Shown piece by piece: positions 44,144 to 56,313 of a stretch of 64,000 nt of DNA (the first letter of the stretch is position 1; each line of letters starts with the position of its first letter). A program made the translations under genes and the position numbers. Under the pieces are notes generated by a model. That model was not told the origin of the DNA. It did not search any database and saw only the letters and a program-made list of their open reading frames with translations. The DNA comes from Brachypterus glaber. Its lineage: Eukaryota; Arthropoda; Insecta; Coleoptera; Kateretidae. Location: assembly GCA_958510825.1 (NCBI GenBank), contig OY294048.1:20353589-20417588 (forward strand). Direction: 5' to 3'.

Positions 44144-47100
44144 ATTTTATAAATAAAATAGCAAACAATATTTAAAACACAAGAAAAAACTTTTTCCCTT
44201 TTACAGTACACTGTACTGTGCCAAGTCGTAGGAAAAAGGAATGTATAAAAAAATGGAACGTACTCACTTTGTCGATGAGACGTCGATATTGAACACGCTA
44301 CTCCTCTCTCAATCAGCTGTTTTTACCGGTTTTTCTCTTGATTGACAATAAAATGTCACACCACACTATCCGACTGTCGAAGGACCATAAAATGAATGAA
44401 TAAAACCACTTGAAATCAATCTGTGATGGTTTATTCCTATTTTGAGTACCATTGAAATAATTAACAATAAATTGTTACACGCTAGATCAGGGATCTTATG
44501 GCACTGGCCAAGATTTGCCGAAAAACACATGATACCCAAATATGCGAGTGGGGGTAAACCCCTACTAGTACAGTTACATCATAATTTTATGAACACAAAA
44601 TATTCTTAAATTATAAAAATATTAATTATTAAAAAACACAAAAATGGCTCAAACACATTTGAAGGTGAAATTTCACGGTTCGAGGACGAAAAATTAAATA
44701 CTAAAATGTCGAAAACCAAAATTTTAATAATGCAATGTTATTTTACATCAAAAACTAAGAAAAAAAGTTTCCATACATGTAGGTCGAAAAAACGCTTTTA
44801 AAGCTACCATGGCCCTTTAAAAATGGTGCATATTTAGGAGACCATAGCTCCATTAAGATTGATTTTTGGAAGTACATGTATATGATTTTTTTTCTTAGTT
44901 TTTAATGTACATTCGCCCTGTATCATTAAAATTTTGGTTTTCAACATTTTAGTATTTAATTTTTCGTCCTCGAACCGTGGAATTTCACCTTCAAATGAAT
45001 GTTTCTCGAAAACGGTTAATCCTACAGTATTACAACAAGAGTATCTTTTTTATGTATATTTTTTTGACCTGAGGAATCATATTTCAAAAATAAAATTGCA
45101 AAAAAGTTTCACAGAAAAAAGTTTGTGACAAAAAACTGATAAGCCCCTCCCCCCCCCGTTTCGCACACCTCTGGTGGAAATAAGTACATGAAAATAACAC
45201 ATAAAAACGGGCCTTGGTAGGATTAGTTGACGTGCAAAACCTCGTTGATATATCTCAAAGGGTTCCTGAGTTATTAAATAAAAACCGATTTTTTTAGCCA
45301 CTTTCAAAGGGGCGTACCTCCCTTATGACGCATTTTAGACATATGTTTATACAAACTTTTTGTCATATTTTATAATGTAGAATCATCTGTTAAAATTTCC
45401 GACGCTATTTCAAATACACCGTGTACAGTGCTTGGCAAAAGTCCAACTTTAACTTTTTGTTGTTGTGTGTGTGTTGAAAATGGGAATTTTCCTTAAAATT
45501 TCTTACAAAAAAAACGAACAATTTTTGTTTAATGATTAATTTCATGTTACAAAAACTTGAATTATACTTTTAAACTTATTTAAATAATACAAATAAAAAT
45601 GTAAAAAAAATCCAATAAAATCACAATTTTTAACAAAAAAAATTGAAAATTAAACACCTTCAAAAAAAATTAAAACTAAAAATTATATGGTCATAAAAAT
45701 AATTAAATAGGCTTTAAAATGATGTATCACAAGAGCCCCCTTTCCTTTAAAAAAATATTCACCCTTGCCCCCCTGCCTGCACTGTGCTTCCTAAAATTTT
45801 CAAATACACCAAAAAGTAATTTGGGTATTTCAATTTTCAAGTTAATCTTTTAAAAGTAGGTAAGAGCGAACTTTAGACAGGCACTGTATACTGTTCAAGT
45901 GGATGGAATATTGCATTTTTCCAAACAATTAAAAGATAATTATTTAAATTGCAAAATAAATAAAAAAGTTAAAAAAAAAAAACAAAAAAGTGAGTATGGG
46001 ATTAAAGCCTTAAAATATTTGTATCCTATCCTATTATATCGAGGGCTTCATAACATAGGGGCGTATCTTAAGTGTTTTTTTTTAATGGAAAATATGCCCC
46101 TATGTTATGAAGACCTCGATATGATATCAGAGACATTAATTTCTTATTTTGTGGTTATAAACCACGTCAAGTATTTATAAGGGCGTGCCCCTATAAGTTT
46201 TTTATTTTTTGATAGATTTTTTTTCAAAATTGTTATTATTGTTCCTTATAATGTTTTCCTGAAAAAATTACGTCAATCGCACTTATCCTTCAGCTTTTTC
46301 CTATTTTTTTTAAGTAACCCCCGGGCCCTAGGGGCGTATCTTCAATGTTTTTTTAAAATGGAAAATACGCCCTTATGTTATGAAGCCCTCGATATGATAT
46401 CAGGGACATTAATTTCTTATTTTGTGGTTATAAACCACGTCGTGTTTATAAGGGCGTGCCCCTATAAGTTTTTTATTTTTTGATAGATTTTTTTTTCAAA
46501 ATTGGTATTATTGTTCCTTATAATGTTTTCCTGAAAAAATTACGTCAATCGCACTTATCCTTCAGCTTTTTTTCAATTTTTTTAAGTAACCCCCTAGGGC
46601 CCTATAACTCTTGTTTTTGGGGGGAATATTTCAAAAACAATAGGGATCTTTCTCTCATAGAACTTAATTTTTCATGAGCATTTCGAGTCGATCGATTAAT
46701 TTCTTCTTGAGACGAACAAACGGACGGACGAAATGAAATATATTTTTATCCAAAAGTTTCTTGTCTAGGGCGACTTTCGAAAATATTAAACTACCGTCCG
46801 GTAGTATTATATTCAAAGTTTTAAGTGACCCTTTTAATGTGAAATTTTATATTTTATAGTTTAAGATTTATACACGAAGATAAACGCTGAATAACCTCAA
46901 AAAACATCATCTTTAAGTATGAAAATAACCTAATTTATTAGTAGAAGTTACCGTTGAAATAATTTGCTAATCTATTTTATTTGCACTTGTTGGACACCTT
47001 GTATAAATCTATTTAAAAGATTACAATGTTTTATTGCTGTTTTATTGATGTAACTATTGTGCTAATGTAATTTTGAAATAATTGCAATCTGAAATAACTC

Positions 47101-47691
47101 AGTCGGGCACAATAAAACTAAAACTACAATTAGGTACTTTGATAATCCCAATTATCTGAAATGACAGCAGTTCATAACTCCATAAACATGGTTATGGATT
47201 ATCTTATCTTAAAGCTTATTTTATTTGCATATTTATCTTGTATACCTATATAAAATGACAAATGTATTACACATTGTGTAATTCGACACACATGAATACT
47301 GCCCTGCTAAGACAAGTTATCCTATCTGCAAAAATTCACTTTTTGAGATGCATAAGCACACCATTGTGTTGCTTTACACTAGTTCCATGTGCATACTAAA
47401 AAGAAATGTCCTATCTAAAACCCAAATCCTAAAAATTAGCCTAAGTTTTTTCTCCTATGTGGAAAATTTTTAATGTTTTCTAGTCTTCACTAGAAGAATA
47501 AGTCACGACTAACTTTACAGATCTTAGTAATTTGATTGGACTTTTTAATATAATAATCTTTTTCACTACAAGCTTTAGAACATACCATTATTTATCATGT
47601 TTTCTTCACTTATAGCAATAATAATTTTTTCTCTCCTAGTAGGAGTAAATTTTATAAACAATTGATTTCTGATACTTTAGATGTTTCAGTT
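41631..47691. repeat. 6.06-kb tandem segmental duplication, copy 2
   Basis: Same content as copy 1 at an offset of 6065 (6064 after a 1-bp indel near 39920/45985). By eye I found about half a dozen differences: two missense changes in gag-pol (G to E near 43507, E to K near 41925), an A-run/T change near 45980, and two changes near 46925. That puts identity near 99.9%. Confidence 0.95.
44393..44655 (-). repeat. Duplicate of the BEL 5' LTR
   Basis: Identical in every base I compared to 38328-38590, including the T that distinguishes the 5' LTR from the 3' LTR. It therefore arose by segmental duplication, not by a new insertion. Confidence 0.93.
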
Positions 47692-48551
47692 CTTTGTGCT
47701 ATTTTCTTAAACCCAAGAAAATAGCTTTAAATAACTTTTTATTTATTAAATATAAATAATTATAATTATTACCAATTAATACAATCAACAATTAGCTAAA
47801 TACTACGAAAATAAAAATAAAAAAACTAAATTTTTAAAAGTCAGTTCAAAGTATTTATTTCAGCAAATCTCAATGATCAAGGCTACTTGATTTTTTTGAA
47901 AATTTCAAGAAATATCGTTTCTGTTAATAATTTTTTTTTTAATACCTAATCTAGTGCGAGCTTAAAAATTATCTACGGTTGTCAAGGCTTGTTTACGTTG
48001 ACAACCAATAAAATCAGTAAACTCATTTATTATTGACCGTTGTTTTAAGCATTGTTTATTGACCACGGCCAATTAAGACAACTGCTAACTGTTTTCAACT
48101 TACTTGTCAAACTAACAGCTATGTCAAAATAGTTTTTTCGTACGACCTAGTGTACACGAAATAAAGAAAAATGCATGTTCACTATATATCCTCGTTAGGA
48201 TATATTTCTATCGCAGTACATAGTGCATATTTGAATGAAATGACAACTATGTGCACTTATTTATCCAAACTAGTACACATAGCTTTCATTTTGACAAAAG
48301 TCGTTTGACGTTTATAAAATTGTGAAATGTCAAAATTAAACACAGGTATATCTTTAAAATATATATTTTTAAAGAGTCTAGACTGTAGATCGAACGAAAA
48401 ATGTTGTTCGCAACTCGTTTGCGACAAGTCCAACAACTTCATTCTCGTGCACTAAGGACTAAAGTCGCTTACTCGTTACGAAAACTACTATTAAACTACA
48501 TTAGTAACTAAATATTTGGAGTTACTGCCTTTAGGTAGTAGAAAAAATGGT
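47692..48551. other. No gene; hairpin at the duplication edge
   Basis: A perfect 11-bp-stem hairpin GCTATTTTCTT/AAGAAAATAGC with a 6-nt loop lies at 47698-47725, 6 bp beyond the end of copy 2. The rest is A+T-rich; the 61-residue minus frame has no recognised domain. Confidence 0.5.
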
Positions 48552-49222
48552 ATATCGTCATCTAAAGGCTCTAACGGTCTAACTCCAAAACGTCATATTT
48601 TTAAGGAGACGTAAAAAACGATTTAAAACTTAATTATAGCGATTTAGAACTTTAAAACTAGCTTGTTCACAGGTAAAAATGTTTGAAATGTGTTATTGTA
48701 TTTAAAACTTTTCATTGTTATCTATTTTATATAAATTATTTGAAAATTAAATTTTAACCACAGAATCTAAATTCACTAATGGTCTAACTCCAAGGGAAGA
48801 TAAAGGAGGATACCTATCGTATTATATCGCGTAATATTATTACAAAAAATTTATATTTTCATATTTAATATATAATATTACTACTAGGTAGGCATAATCT
48901 ATATACATTATTAATGGCAATAATTATAATTATCATCAAACAGTAAATTAACAAATATTTGAAACGGGATCTCCTGTTGTTGAGAAATAGTTTGACATTA
49001 GTGACAGTTCTCATTTAATTGTTTTCTCACAATCATATGATGGAGTTAGACACTTAGCGACTTAAAGTATTTACATTTTTGCATTTTTTGAGGCTGATAT
49101 TGGTTTAATGCAACTTTTTTTTTTTGAAGTATGTTGGTAATCAGATAATGAAGCAAATTTGATAAAAATCTCATTTTTGAAAAATTTGGAGTTAGACAAC
49201 TAGAGCCTTTAGTGGACGATAT
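48552..49222. mobile_element. About 670-bp TIR element
   Basis: Ends ATATCGTCATCTAAAGGCTC and its complement (two mismatches and a small indel), continuing inward to CTAACTCCA / TGGAGTTAG. Further GAGTTAGAC / GTCTAACTCC copies lie inside at about 48782 and 49041. No frame. Confidence 0.55.
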
Positions 49223-49343
49223 GCACTACGTATGCGAACTGTCTTAAGTGTTCTCGACTGATTTTTTGCCTCGACTCCGTCTCAGCAAAAAAACTTCAGT
49301 CTCGAACACTAAAGACTTAGTTCGCATACTAGGTGCATAATAT
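49219..49343. repeat. 125-bp imperfect hairpin
   Basis: Arms TATGCGAACT...AAGTGTTC...CGACTGA and their near complement enclose TTTTTTGC/GCAAAAAA. The outer flanks ATATGCAC and GTGCATAATAT also pair. It abuts the right end of the 48552-49222 element. It could be a tiny MITE or part of that element. Confidence 0.55.
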
Positions 49344-49595
49344 ACTATTACTATTTGAATAAAAATAATTAATTAGTGCTAGTAGTAAAAAAACTAATAT
49401 ACTAAACTACGGTAAAGAAGACTATTATAGCCTCGCACTCTTAAATTTTTAATACGCTCAACCTTGGTATATAATTACTATTATTTGTGCTATCTAAGGG
49501 GTTACACATGTCAAAATACATAATAATTAAAATACAGAAAATTCATTAAATTAAATTAAAAAATAACACGAAATAAAAAACAATTATACAAAAAT

Positions 49596-50066
49596 TTACA
49601 TATCTTTAAAATTATTATACAGATATTCGTCAAAGTTATAAAATGCTTTCTTTAATAAATATTGCTTAACTTTATTTTTAAACGGTTTAATTTCTAGTTA
49701 TTTCACCCTTATAAGGGTGAAACAACTAATCTTAGTGGCAAAACACAACTTAATAGTGTAGTAATTGATACCCGTTTGAGTCCTGCTTAGCCTAATAAAG
49801 TCTTGACAGACGTTTGTATCCTTACGCGTGTTTTGCATTTGTGCTTGGTCAAAAGTAGAATAAGCAGGAAAGTTACATTTTATATAAAATAGATTTTCCA
49901 GAATATAAAGACATGGTAAGGCAAGAATATTTAATGAAATAAAAGCGACTTTATAGTCATCTCTGTTTCCAGTACCAGCTAGGATTTTTATCGTACGCCG
50001 TTAATAATACCATATGAAATATTTCATTGGACTAAAGCAAAATAAGCACTACGCAATATATATGGA
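49596..50066 (-). pseudogene. LINE D C-terminal part beyond the insertion
   Basis: On the minus strand from 50066: a degraded F-x-Y-x-x-W segment with two stops, then ILAGTGNRDDYKVAFISLNI, LPCLYILENLFYI, FIRLSRTQTGINY and a last helix KKAFYNFDEYLYNNF before the stop at 49596. This is the usual C-terminal tail of LINE ORF2 and is collinear with the part above 51568. It shows that 50067-51567 is an insertion. Confidence 0.75.
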
Positions 50067-51567
50067 TGTTCTAGAAGAACTGTTAAATGACATGGCAACT
50101 TCCATTTCTTTTTCTTTTTGGAATTTGTTATATGAGCTTTGATTAAAAAAATAAGGCCAAAATTTTAAAAATCGTTAGGGCCGTTTTTGAAAAAAATGTG
50201 TTTTTTAGAAAATAGCTCTGATATTTCACGCTAACATACTCGGTTTGCCCTCGATGTCTAGGATTTTGACCAAACTTGGCATGGTGGTACTACTATGGTA
50301 CCTAAGCACTCCATTCAAAGTTTTTTCAAAACGGTCCATCCGTTCACGATACCGGGTGTCCAAACCAAACAGGTTCTTGACAAGTTATATCTCCGTTATT
50401 TGAAAAGGTAAATTTTTTGTAAAAAATAGCGTTAAATGGGAGCCAAAAAAGATTTTATTGACTTATTCAACCCCCCCTCTAATACTTACTCACTCCCTTG
50501 TAACCACCCCACCCTCTGATTTTCAAATAACACCTCCCACCCCCATTTTTATCTAAGAATATGAAATTTTATTTTGATATTATATATAGTATCTTATTCT
50601 TTTAAGGGGCTTCCAATAACAATTATTATTAATAATAATAATGTCCCACCAGGTTTTAGACGGGGCTATATCTCCATTATTTAAAAATATAAAAAAGTAA
50701 AAAAAAAATTAAATTAAATTGGAGTCAAAGTAGAATTTACTGACATATGAAAAACTACCCCTTATTAACCCACCCTCTTGGAACCACCTCCAACTAGTTT
50801 TTTAAATAGCACTTCCCTATTTTACTAAAGAATATAAAAGCACGTTTCATTTTAAATTTAACCAGAAAGTTTTCCAAAAACTTACGTTAAATTGCACCCA
50901 AAAGAAAAGTGATTAATATATTCAAAACATAACTCATAACAACCCAGGGGACTGGAACTACCCGCAATTTTGTTTTAAATACCACCTTTCTATTAATAAT
51001 TAATTATTGTTATTTAGAGCCCCTTTAAATCTAAGATACCACTTATAATAAATGGTTGAATTCAGAATAAAGTGCAATTTCATAGTCTTTAATAAGAATT
51101 AGGGGGAGTTATTTGAAAAACAGAAGTTGGGGATAGTTTCAAGGGAGTGGGTAAGCAAGGGGCGGTTTTGAATAAGTCAGTAAAATATTCTTTGGCTTTG
51201 ATTTAATGCCATTTTTTACAAATTTTAATACTTTTTCAAATAACGGAGATTAACTTTTTCAAGAACTTGGTGAGACACCCAGTATAGTGAATGGATGGAC
51301 CGTTTTGAAAAAAATTTGGATGGAGTGCTTAGGTACCATAGTTGTACTACTATGCCAAGTTTGGTTAAAATCCGAGACATCGAGGGCAAACCGAGTATGT
51401 TAGCGTGAAATATCAGAGATATTTTCTAAAAAACACATTTTTTTCAAAAACGGCTCTAACGATTTTTAAAATTTTCGTCTTATTTTTTTAATTAGAGCTC
51501 ATATAACAAATTTCAAAAAGAAAAAAAAATGAAAGTTGTCATGTCATTTAAAAGTTCTTCTAGAACA
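50067..51567. mobile_element. 1.5-kb foldback inserted in LINE D
   Basis: Arms of several hundred bp: TGTTCTAGAAGAACT at both ends (inverted), then a TTAAATGACATG block, GATATTTCACGCTAACATAC and CCTCGATGTCT with their complements. The interior holds short degenerate direct repeats with CACCCTC and AACTACCC motifs. The tip is itself palindromic (TTCTAGAA), so the target duplication cannot be read. No coding frame. Confidence 0.75.
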
Positions 51568-52752
51568 CCGTGTTATTTGACAGATTACGCAACATATATA
51601 TATTTGAACACAGTTTACTAGACAAGACATCACCTTGCTTATACCAAAGCAGTTTAGAATCAATATGAAAACCAAGGAATTTTGCATTTTCCGATATCAG
51701 AGGTAACAGTTCAGTTAGTGGACGAAGGGTAACAATAATATTGACAGTTTTATTCACATTAAGACTTAACCTATTAGCATTAAACCACTGTATAGCCTTT
51801 TTCATCCGCAAATAATTTTAAAATATCTGCTAAAAATAAAAACAAGGGTAAATCATTAATAAAAATAAAAAATAGCAGGGGTCCCAATATAAAACTCTGG
51901 GGCACGCCAATCAATATTTTAATAAACCCAGATCTGCAGTTACCTACTAAGACAGATTGCAGTCTAACAGCAAGAAGCTTCCCACTTGTTGGGTCAAAAT
52001 TGTAAAAGTTTCTTATTAGAATATCAGGGCATATACAATTAAATGCTTTGGTTAGGTCAAGCAATGTGAGCAAGCAGTATTCCTTTTTTTTTCAGGCAAT
52101 CAGTAAGAGCAAGGATAGCTTTGGTGGTTGATTTTCCGTTCGCCAACGATACTGGTGTTTATTAAAAATATCATTACCCTTAAAAAATTCATTAATTTCC
52201 TTGTGAAGTAGTTTTTTATAAATTTTGGAAATAATAGTTAGTAAAGAAACTGGCCTGTAGTTATTTGGATCGTTTTTGTCGCCTTTTTCATAAATAAAAA
52301 TCACTGATGCAATTTTTAAACATTTAGGAAAGACACAATTTACAATGCACCTATTTATTAAATTTGTTAGAGGAATAATAATTAAATTTTTAATACTTTT
52401 AATAAGAGATACATTCAGGCCATAAATATCCCTACTCTTGCTGTTCTTCAAGTTATCAATAACAACTCTGACATCGTTAAACGAAACTTCTCGAAATTTA
52501 AAAGTCTCTGCCATTGGTATATGATTCTTTTTCATCATATCTATAGTATCAGTATAAAATAGGTACCCTGTAAACAATATTTTTGCCTATGTTTATAAAA
52601 AAATCAATAAAGTTATTTGATTCAATTTTGCAGTTATTTTCTTTACGAACGTTTTTCTTATTTTTATTTATTAAGTTCCACATTGCTGATGGCTTATTGT
52701 TATGCTCGTTTATATATTTATCATTTGCTTGAATTTTGGCAGTTTTTAGCAT
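51568..52752 (-). pseudogene. LINE D reverse transcriptase, several frameshifts
   Basis: Pieces in order on the minus strand: 52752-52549 (MWNLINKNKK linker), 52577-52092 (FREVSFNDVRVVIDNLKNSK, then KGDKNDPNNYRPVSLLTIISK, fingers), 52073-51780 (TLLDLTKAFNCICPDIL motif A, IGVPQSFILGPLLF motif B) and 51811-51568 (NAKFLGFHIDSKLLW thumb). The catalytic box reads FADE instead of F/YADD, so the second aspartate is lost. It cannot be functional. Confidence 0.85.
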
Positions 52753-52760
52753 AAGTTTAT

Positions 52761-53368
52761 ATTTAGTTTTATATTAAATTTTTACATTACATTTTTGTTT
52801 AACCTCGTACTATTCTACTTAATTAAGCATCCCCCAAGTCCAGGACTAGTGTGGGCTAGTAGTAGAGGGAACCACCGGCTTTAATTGACTTTCGGACCAA
52901 TTTATAGGGAGTGTCCGCTTCACTTACACCTTCGCCAAATTTCAATGATTAATTAAATTAAGTAAACTCGCCAAGTATGACGCGGTAGTTCACTACACCA
53001 ATCCTGCACAAGTTTCTTTAATTCATCAGTCCTACAGACTTTTTAGATCATTTTGTCCTAACTTTCTCAGATAGAACAAATGAATTTAGTATGACAATTT
53101 ATTTTTCTGACAAAAAAAAATATATATATTTTTTTCGAATGATATCACGTATTTTTGATTTAAAATAAAGCAGAACCCAAGGCCATATTTATTTAAACAT
53201 GTTTTCAAAAAGTGCAAACAAAAGCAATAAAACTGGAAATATCTCAAAACATCTAATTTGAAGATAGGACAACTTGTCTTAGCAGGGCAGAATATATGAT
53301 TTAATATTCTATACTGTATGGATAGTGTTATGCAATAATGTGTTTTTGTGAATAATATTAAATATAAA
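52761..53368. other. No gene recognised
   Basis: Contains a TTCGCCAAATTTC motif at 52931 and a GCCCTGCTAAGACAAG-type motif (inverted at about 53270-53290) related to 41237 and to the ends at 55688/56291. The 127-residue minus frame (53086-53469) crosses an element edge and is not called. Confidence 0.4.
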
Positions 53369-54732
53369 TGGATACCGCTTATCGAAAGGGAACCAAGCGA
53401 TATTTTTGTTAGGCATGGGAATATGTTCTTTAGGCTTAGTACAAGGTGATCCAGAATTCCCGCCCTCATTTTTCTCGAAAATGTTAAGGGATATTAAAAA
53501 AAAATCAGGAACCTTGTTTTATAGTCTCATCTGTACTACAAGTTAAATACCGAATGAAGCTCTATATTTTTCCCCCATAGTAAACGATTTTTTATTAATG
53601 AAATTAAAAGATCTTTAAATTAGAATAGTTCACTTTCATATCTTTTTTCTGCGCTCATTTGTTTTCTAGTTATAGGCTGTCAAAATTTACTTAATTAATT
53701 GTTCCTATTTTTTTAAACATTGCAGATATTAAAAAAGTTTTAAATGTGTTACTTTTAGCTTTATAAATCCTAATTAATTTTAATAGGCAAAAAATTAAAA
53801 AAAAGTCCTATGCGTCATCTCAACTCTAATTATCCATTATTTAAAAACTGAATTACTTTATTTGTGATTTGTAAGATGCACGCATGCATTATATTAATTT
53901 TTGCATATTCGTTTTTTGTCTTGTATTTAATAAAATAAATACATATTTTTTTAAATTTTTTAATATGCCGTCGTATTATTCTCTGATATATTTTTGATTG
54001 TTACTAAGTTATTATTTAAATGTCATGTCAAATTCTTGGTAAATATTTCCATAACAACAGTTTATTTTTGATACTATACCAGAGTTTATAAATAAAATTA
54101 AGCATATAAAAATTTACTTTTTTTAAGAAACATAGATAAGTCTGTCGCCCAGGACAAATAGGCAAAAATTAATAAAATACTTGCCTGCATCTCAAAAATC
54201 ACAAATATAGTAATCCAGTTTTTAAATAATGGATAATAAGAGTTGTGATGGAACTCAGGACCTTTTTTAAAATGGTTGCTTATTAAAATTAATTAGTATT
54301 TATAAAGCTAAAAGTAACACATATAAAACTTTTTTAATATCTGCAATGGTTAAAAAGTTAGGAACAATTAATTAAGTAAATTTTAACAGCCTATAACTAG
54401 AAAAAAAATTAGAGCAGAAAAAAAAATATATGAAAGTGAAATATTCTAATTTAAAGATCTTTTAATTTCATAAATAAAAAATCGTTTACTATGGTGAAAA
54501 AATATAGAGGTCGCCACAGGGCCAACGAGTATTATTATGAAAGCGTCATTCGGTATTTAACGTAGTACAGGTGAGACTATAAAACAAGGTTCCTTAATTT
54601 TTTTAATATTCCTTTCCATTTTCGAGAAAAATTACGAGGACGGGAACTGGATCACCATGTACAAGCTATTCCCATGCCTAAGAAAATTTCGTTAAAAATG
54701 TCGCTTGGTTCATTTTTGATAAGCGGTATCCA
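53369..54732. mobile_element. Foldback MITE (25119-25273 family) split by a second foldback
   Basis: The outer parts 53369-53444 and 54659-54732 match the arms of the intact 155-bp copy (TGGATACCGCTTATC, AACCAAGCGA, GGCATGGGAATA). In the intact copy the corresponding loop GTACTAAGCC is unbroken. Confidence 0.8.
53445..54658. mobile_element. 1214-bp long-arm foldback, nested
   Basis: Ends GGTGATCCAGAATTCCCG and CGGGAACTGGATCACC. The arms are about 440-470 bp, for example CAGATATTAAAAAAGTTTTA at about 53724 and its complement at about 54330; the loop is about 300 bp. GTACAA at 53439-53444 and 54659-54664 is the apparent target duplication, present once in the intact MITE. No open frame of note. 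Confidence 0.8.
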
Positions 54733-55128
54733 ATTATATAAAAGTTAAAAATACTATGGATATAACATATATTATAATATATAATATTATATTATGATCC
54801 TCCAAAGTTTACTTACTTTACTTAGGTAAAGAAAAACTTTAGCACATCATTTTCTATTTTTTTCAGTAGGCAAGTATTTATTTATTGCTGTCTAAACAAA
54901 AAAAACAGTGAAAGTTATTTTAAAAAACAAACCATTTGTGCCATATCGTAAAGTGAACAACCTTCCGCCATCCGCCGTCCCGCTTTGGATTGTAGTTAGA
55001 TTTTTTTGAAATCACTGTGCGTTGATCTAATTAAATTGATTTCTAAAATAAGTTGTAACTTGATTAGTTTTAAACGTTTTGTTTGATTTTTTTTCTTTTT
55101 GTATAGAGTCTGGTTAATACAGATTAGT
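54733..55128. other. No gene recognised
   Basis: A+T-rich, with an ATATATTATAATATATAATATTATA palindromic run split across about 54764-54795. Confidence 0.4.
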
Positions 55129-55275
55129 CGTCGTATGAGAACAATAAGGTTTCAACTGTGTAAATTATAGATTTGAGTTATGATCAATCAAAACTTTAAA
55201 ATGAAACTTACCTTAAATTTCATAATTGAGTAGTGTATTATGCTGAGATGGGCTTATATTAGGATAAACTAGTAC
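55129..55275 (+). repeat. Dispersed repeat, copy 2 (partner at 1284-1433)
   Basis: Same order of blocks as copy 1: GAACAA(C/T)AAGGTTTCAACTGT, GAGTTATGATCAATCAAAAC and GGATAAA(T/C)TAGTAC. Confidence 0.65.
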
Positions 55276-55326
55276 TAATTATCCAAGACTTAACCAATTT
55301 AAAGACTAAGTACTAAGTACTATCAA

Positions 55327-55575
55327 TTGTGCTTCATTTATAAATTGGTCAATGGATTGTTGGACAGCCCTGATTTATTTTATTTAATAAAGTTTAGTGT
55401 CCCTAGGGCTGGTATTCGTAATTCTGTAACGTTTTATATTGATATGAAACGCATAAATTACAGTTCAAAAACTGCTTTAAATCTAGCTCTTAAGTATTTA
55501 AACGATTGCGACATTAATTTATTTAGACATTCTCTGAATAGCTTTAAGAATTTAATTTTACCTAGGTTATTTTAA
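55327..55575 (+). pseudogene. LINE C-terminal fragment
   Basis: An 82-codon frame: FIYKLVNGLLDSPDLFYLI, VPRAGIRNSVTFYID, then ALKYLNDCDINLFRHSLNSF and a stop. This is the pattern at the very end of many arthropod LINE ORF2 proteins (F-x-Y-K-L-x-N-G, D-x-P-x-L, then a final D-x-F helix). No reverse transcriptase precedes it and there is no ATG. It is a solitary truncated copy. Confidence 0.55.
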
Positions 55576-55687
55576 TAATTTAATTTATTCATCATAAGTA
55601 ATATTAACTATATTGCATTTACCTATATAAATTTTTTTATCAAGCTTTTCCCTTAGGTGCACGGTATTCCCTCCTCCTCTTCACCTA

Positions 55688-56291
55688 TTCTGCCCTACTT
55701 AGTTAAAATGACAGAACAATCGGTATAATATATATTATAATATATATTATGCAGATAAGCCGAAAATGGAAAAAATGTTCCAATCCAATTTGTGTTATTG
55801 GCGTTTTCCTAAGATAATTCGCCAGCTCAAGCAATAGATTTGTTCCGGATTGGCAGATTTTGTATGGAATGTTCCATATCCACCTTGCACTATTTTAAAA
55901 AAAGTCACCTTGCTATATGTATTGCTTAGAAAAAACAAATTTCGCATGTATAATTTCATTTATCGTATAGGTACTATCAGTTTGATGATTGAACATGCGC
56001 TAATCCATAAAAAAATGTTCCATAAAAGATTCTCTGTTATAAAATATTATACACGTTTTCAACATTATACTTATTCCAGTTCCAAAGTCTCCATATCAAC
56101 AAAATTAACCATATACAACATAAACATTTAACATAAAACTTCTTGCTTTACAAACTTTATCAACACACAACATTTATCAAAAATTCCGAGACATATCACT
56201 TGTTAAGACGGTCGGCCATACCCCTGTGCCGAACATGAACCGACTGTGGAAAAAATGTTAGTTAGGACGTTTTAACTAAGCAGGGCAGTAT
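55688..56291. mobile_element. 604-bp TIR element with CTGCCCT termini
   Basis: The left end CTGCCCTACTTAGTTAAAA is matched by TTTTAACTAAGCAGGGCAG at the right end. Related single ends lie at 41237 (duplicated at 47301) and 53270. The 93-residue plus frame (55850-56131) inside has no recognised domain. Confidence 0.65.
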
Positions 56292-56313
56292 TACCCCGAC
56301 CATACATTTTCAA

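Larger units (their letters stand above)
49596..52752 (-). mobile_element. Decayed LINE D, split by a foldback element
   Basis: Minus-strand LINE from about 52752 to its stop at 49596, interrupted by 50067-51567. Frames are broken repeatedly, so it is the oldest LINE here. An A/T-rich 3' region without a clear tail follows below 49596. Confidence 0.8.

Noticed and set aside
44393..44655. Independent solo LTR
   Set aside because: It lies at the constant offset of the segmental duplication and shares the 5' LTR-specific base and all flanks.
53086..53469. 127-residue minus-strand frame
   Set aside because: Crosses the edge of the MITE at 53369 and the nested insertion at 53445; no recognisable domain.
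55850..56131. 93-residue plus-strand frame
   Set aside because: Lies inside the 55688-56291 TIR element and shows no transposase or other domain.
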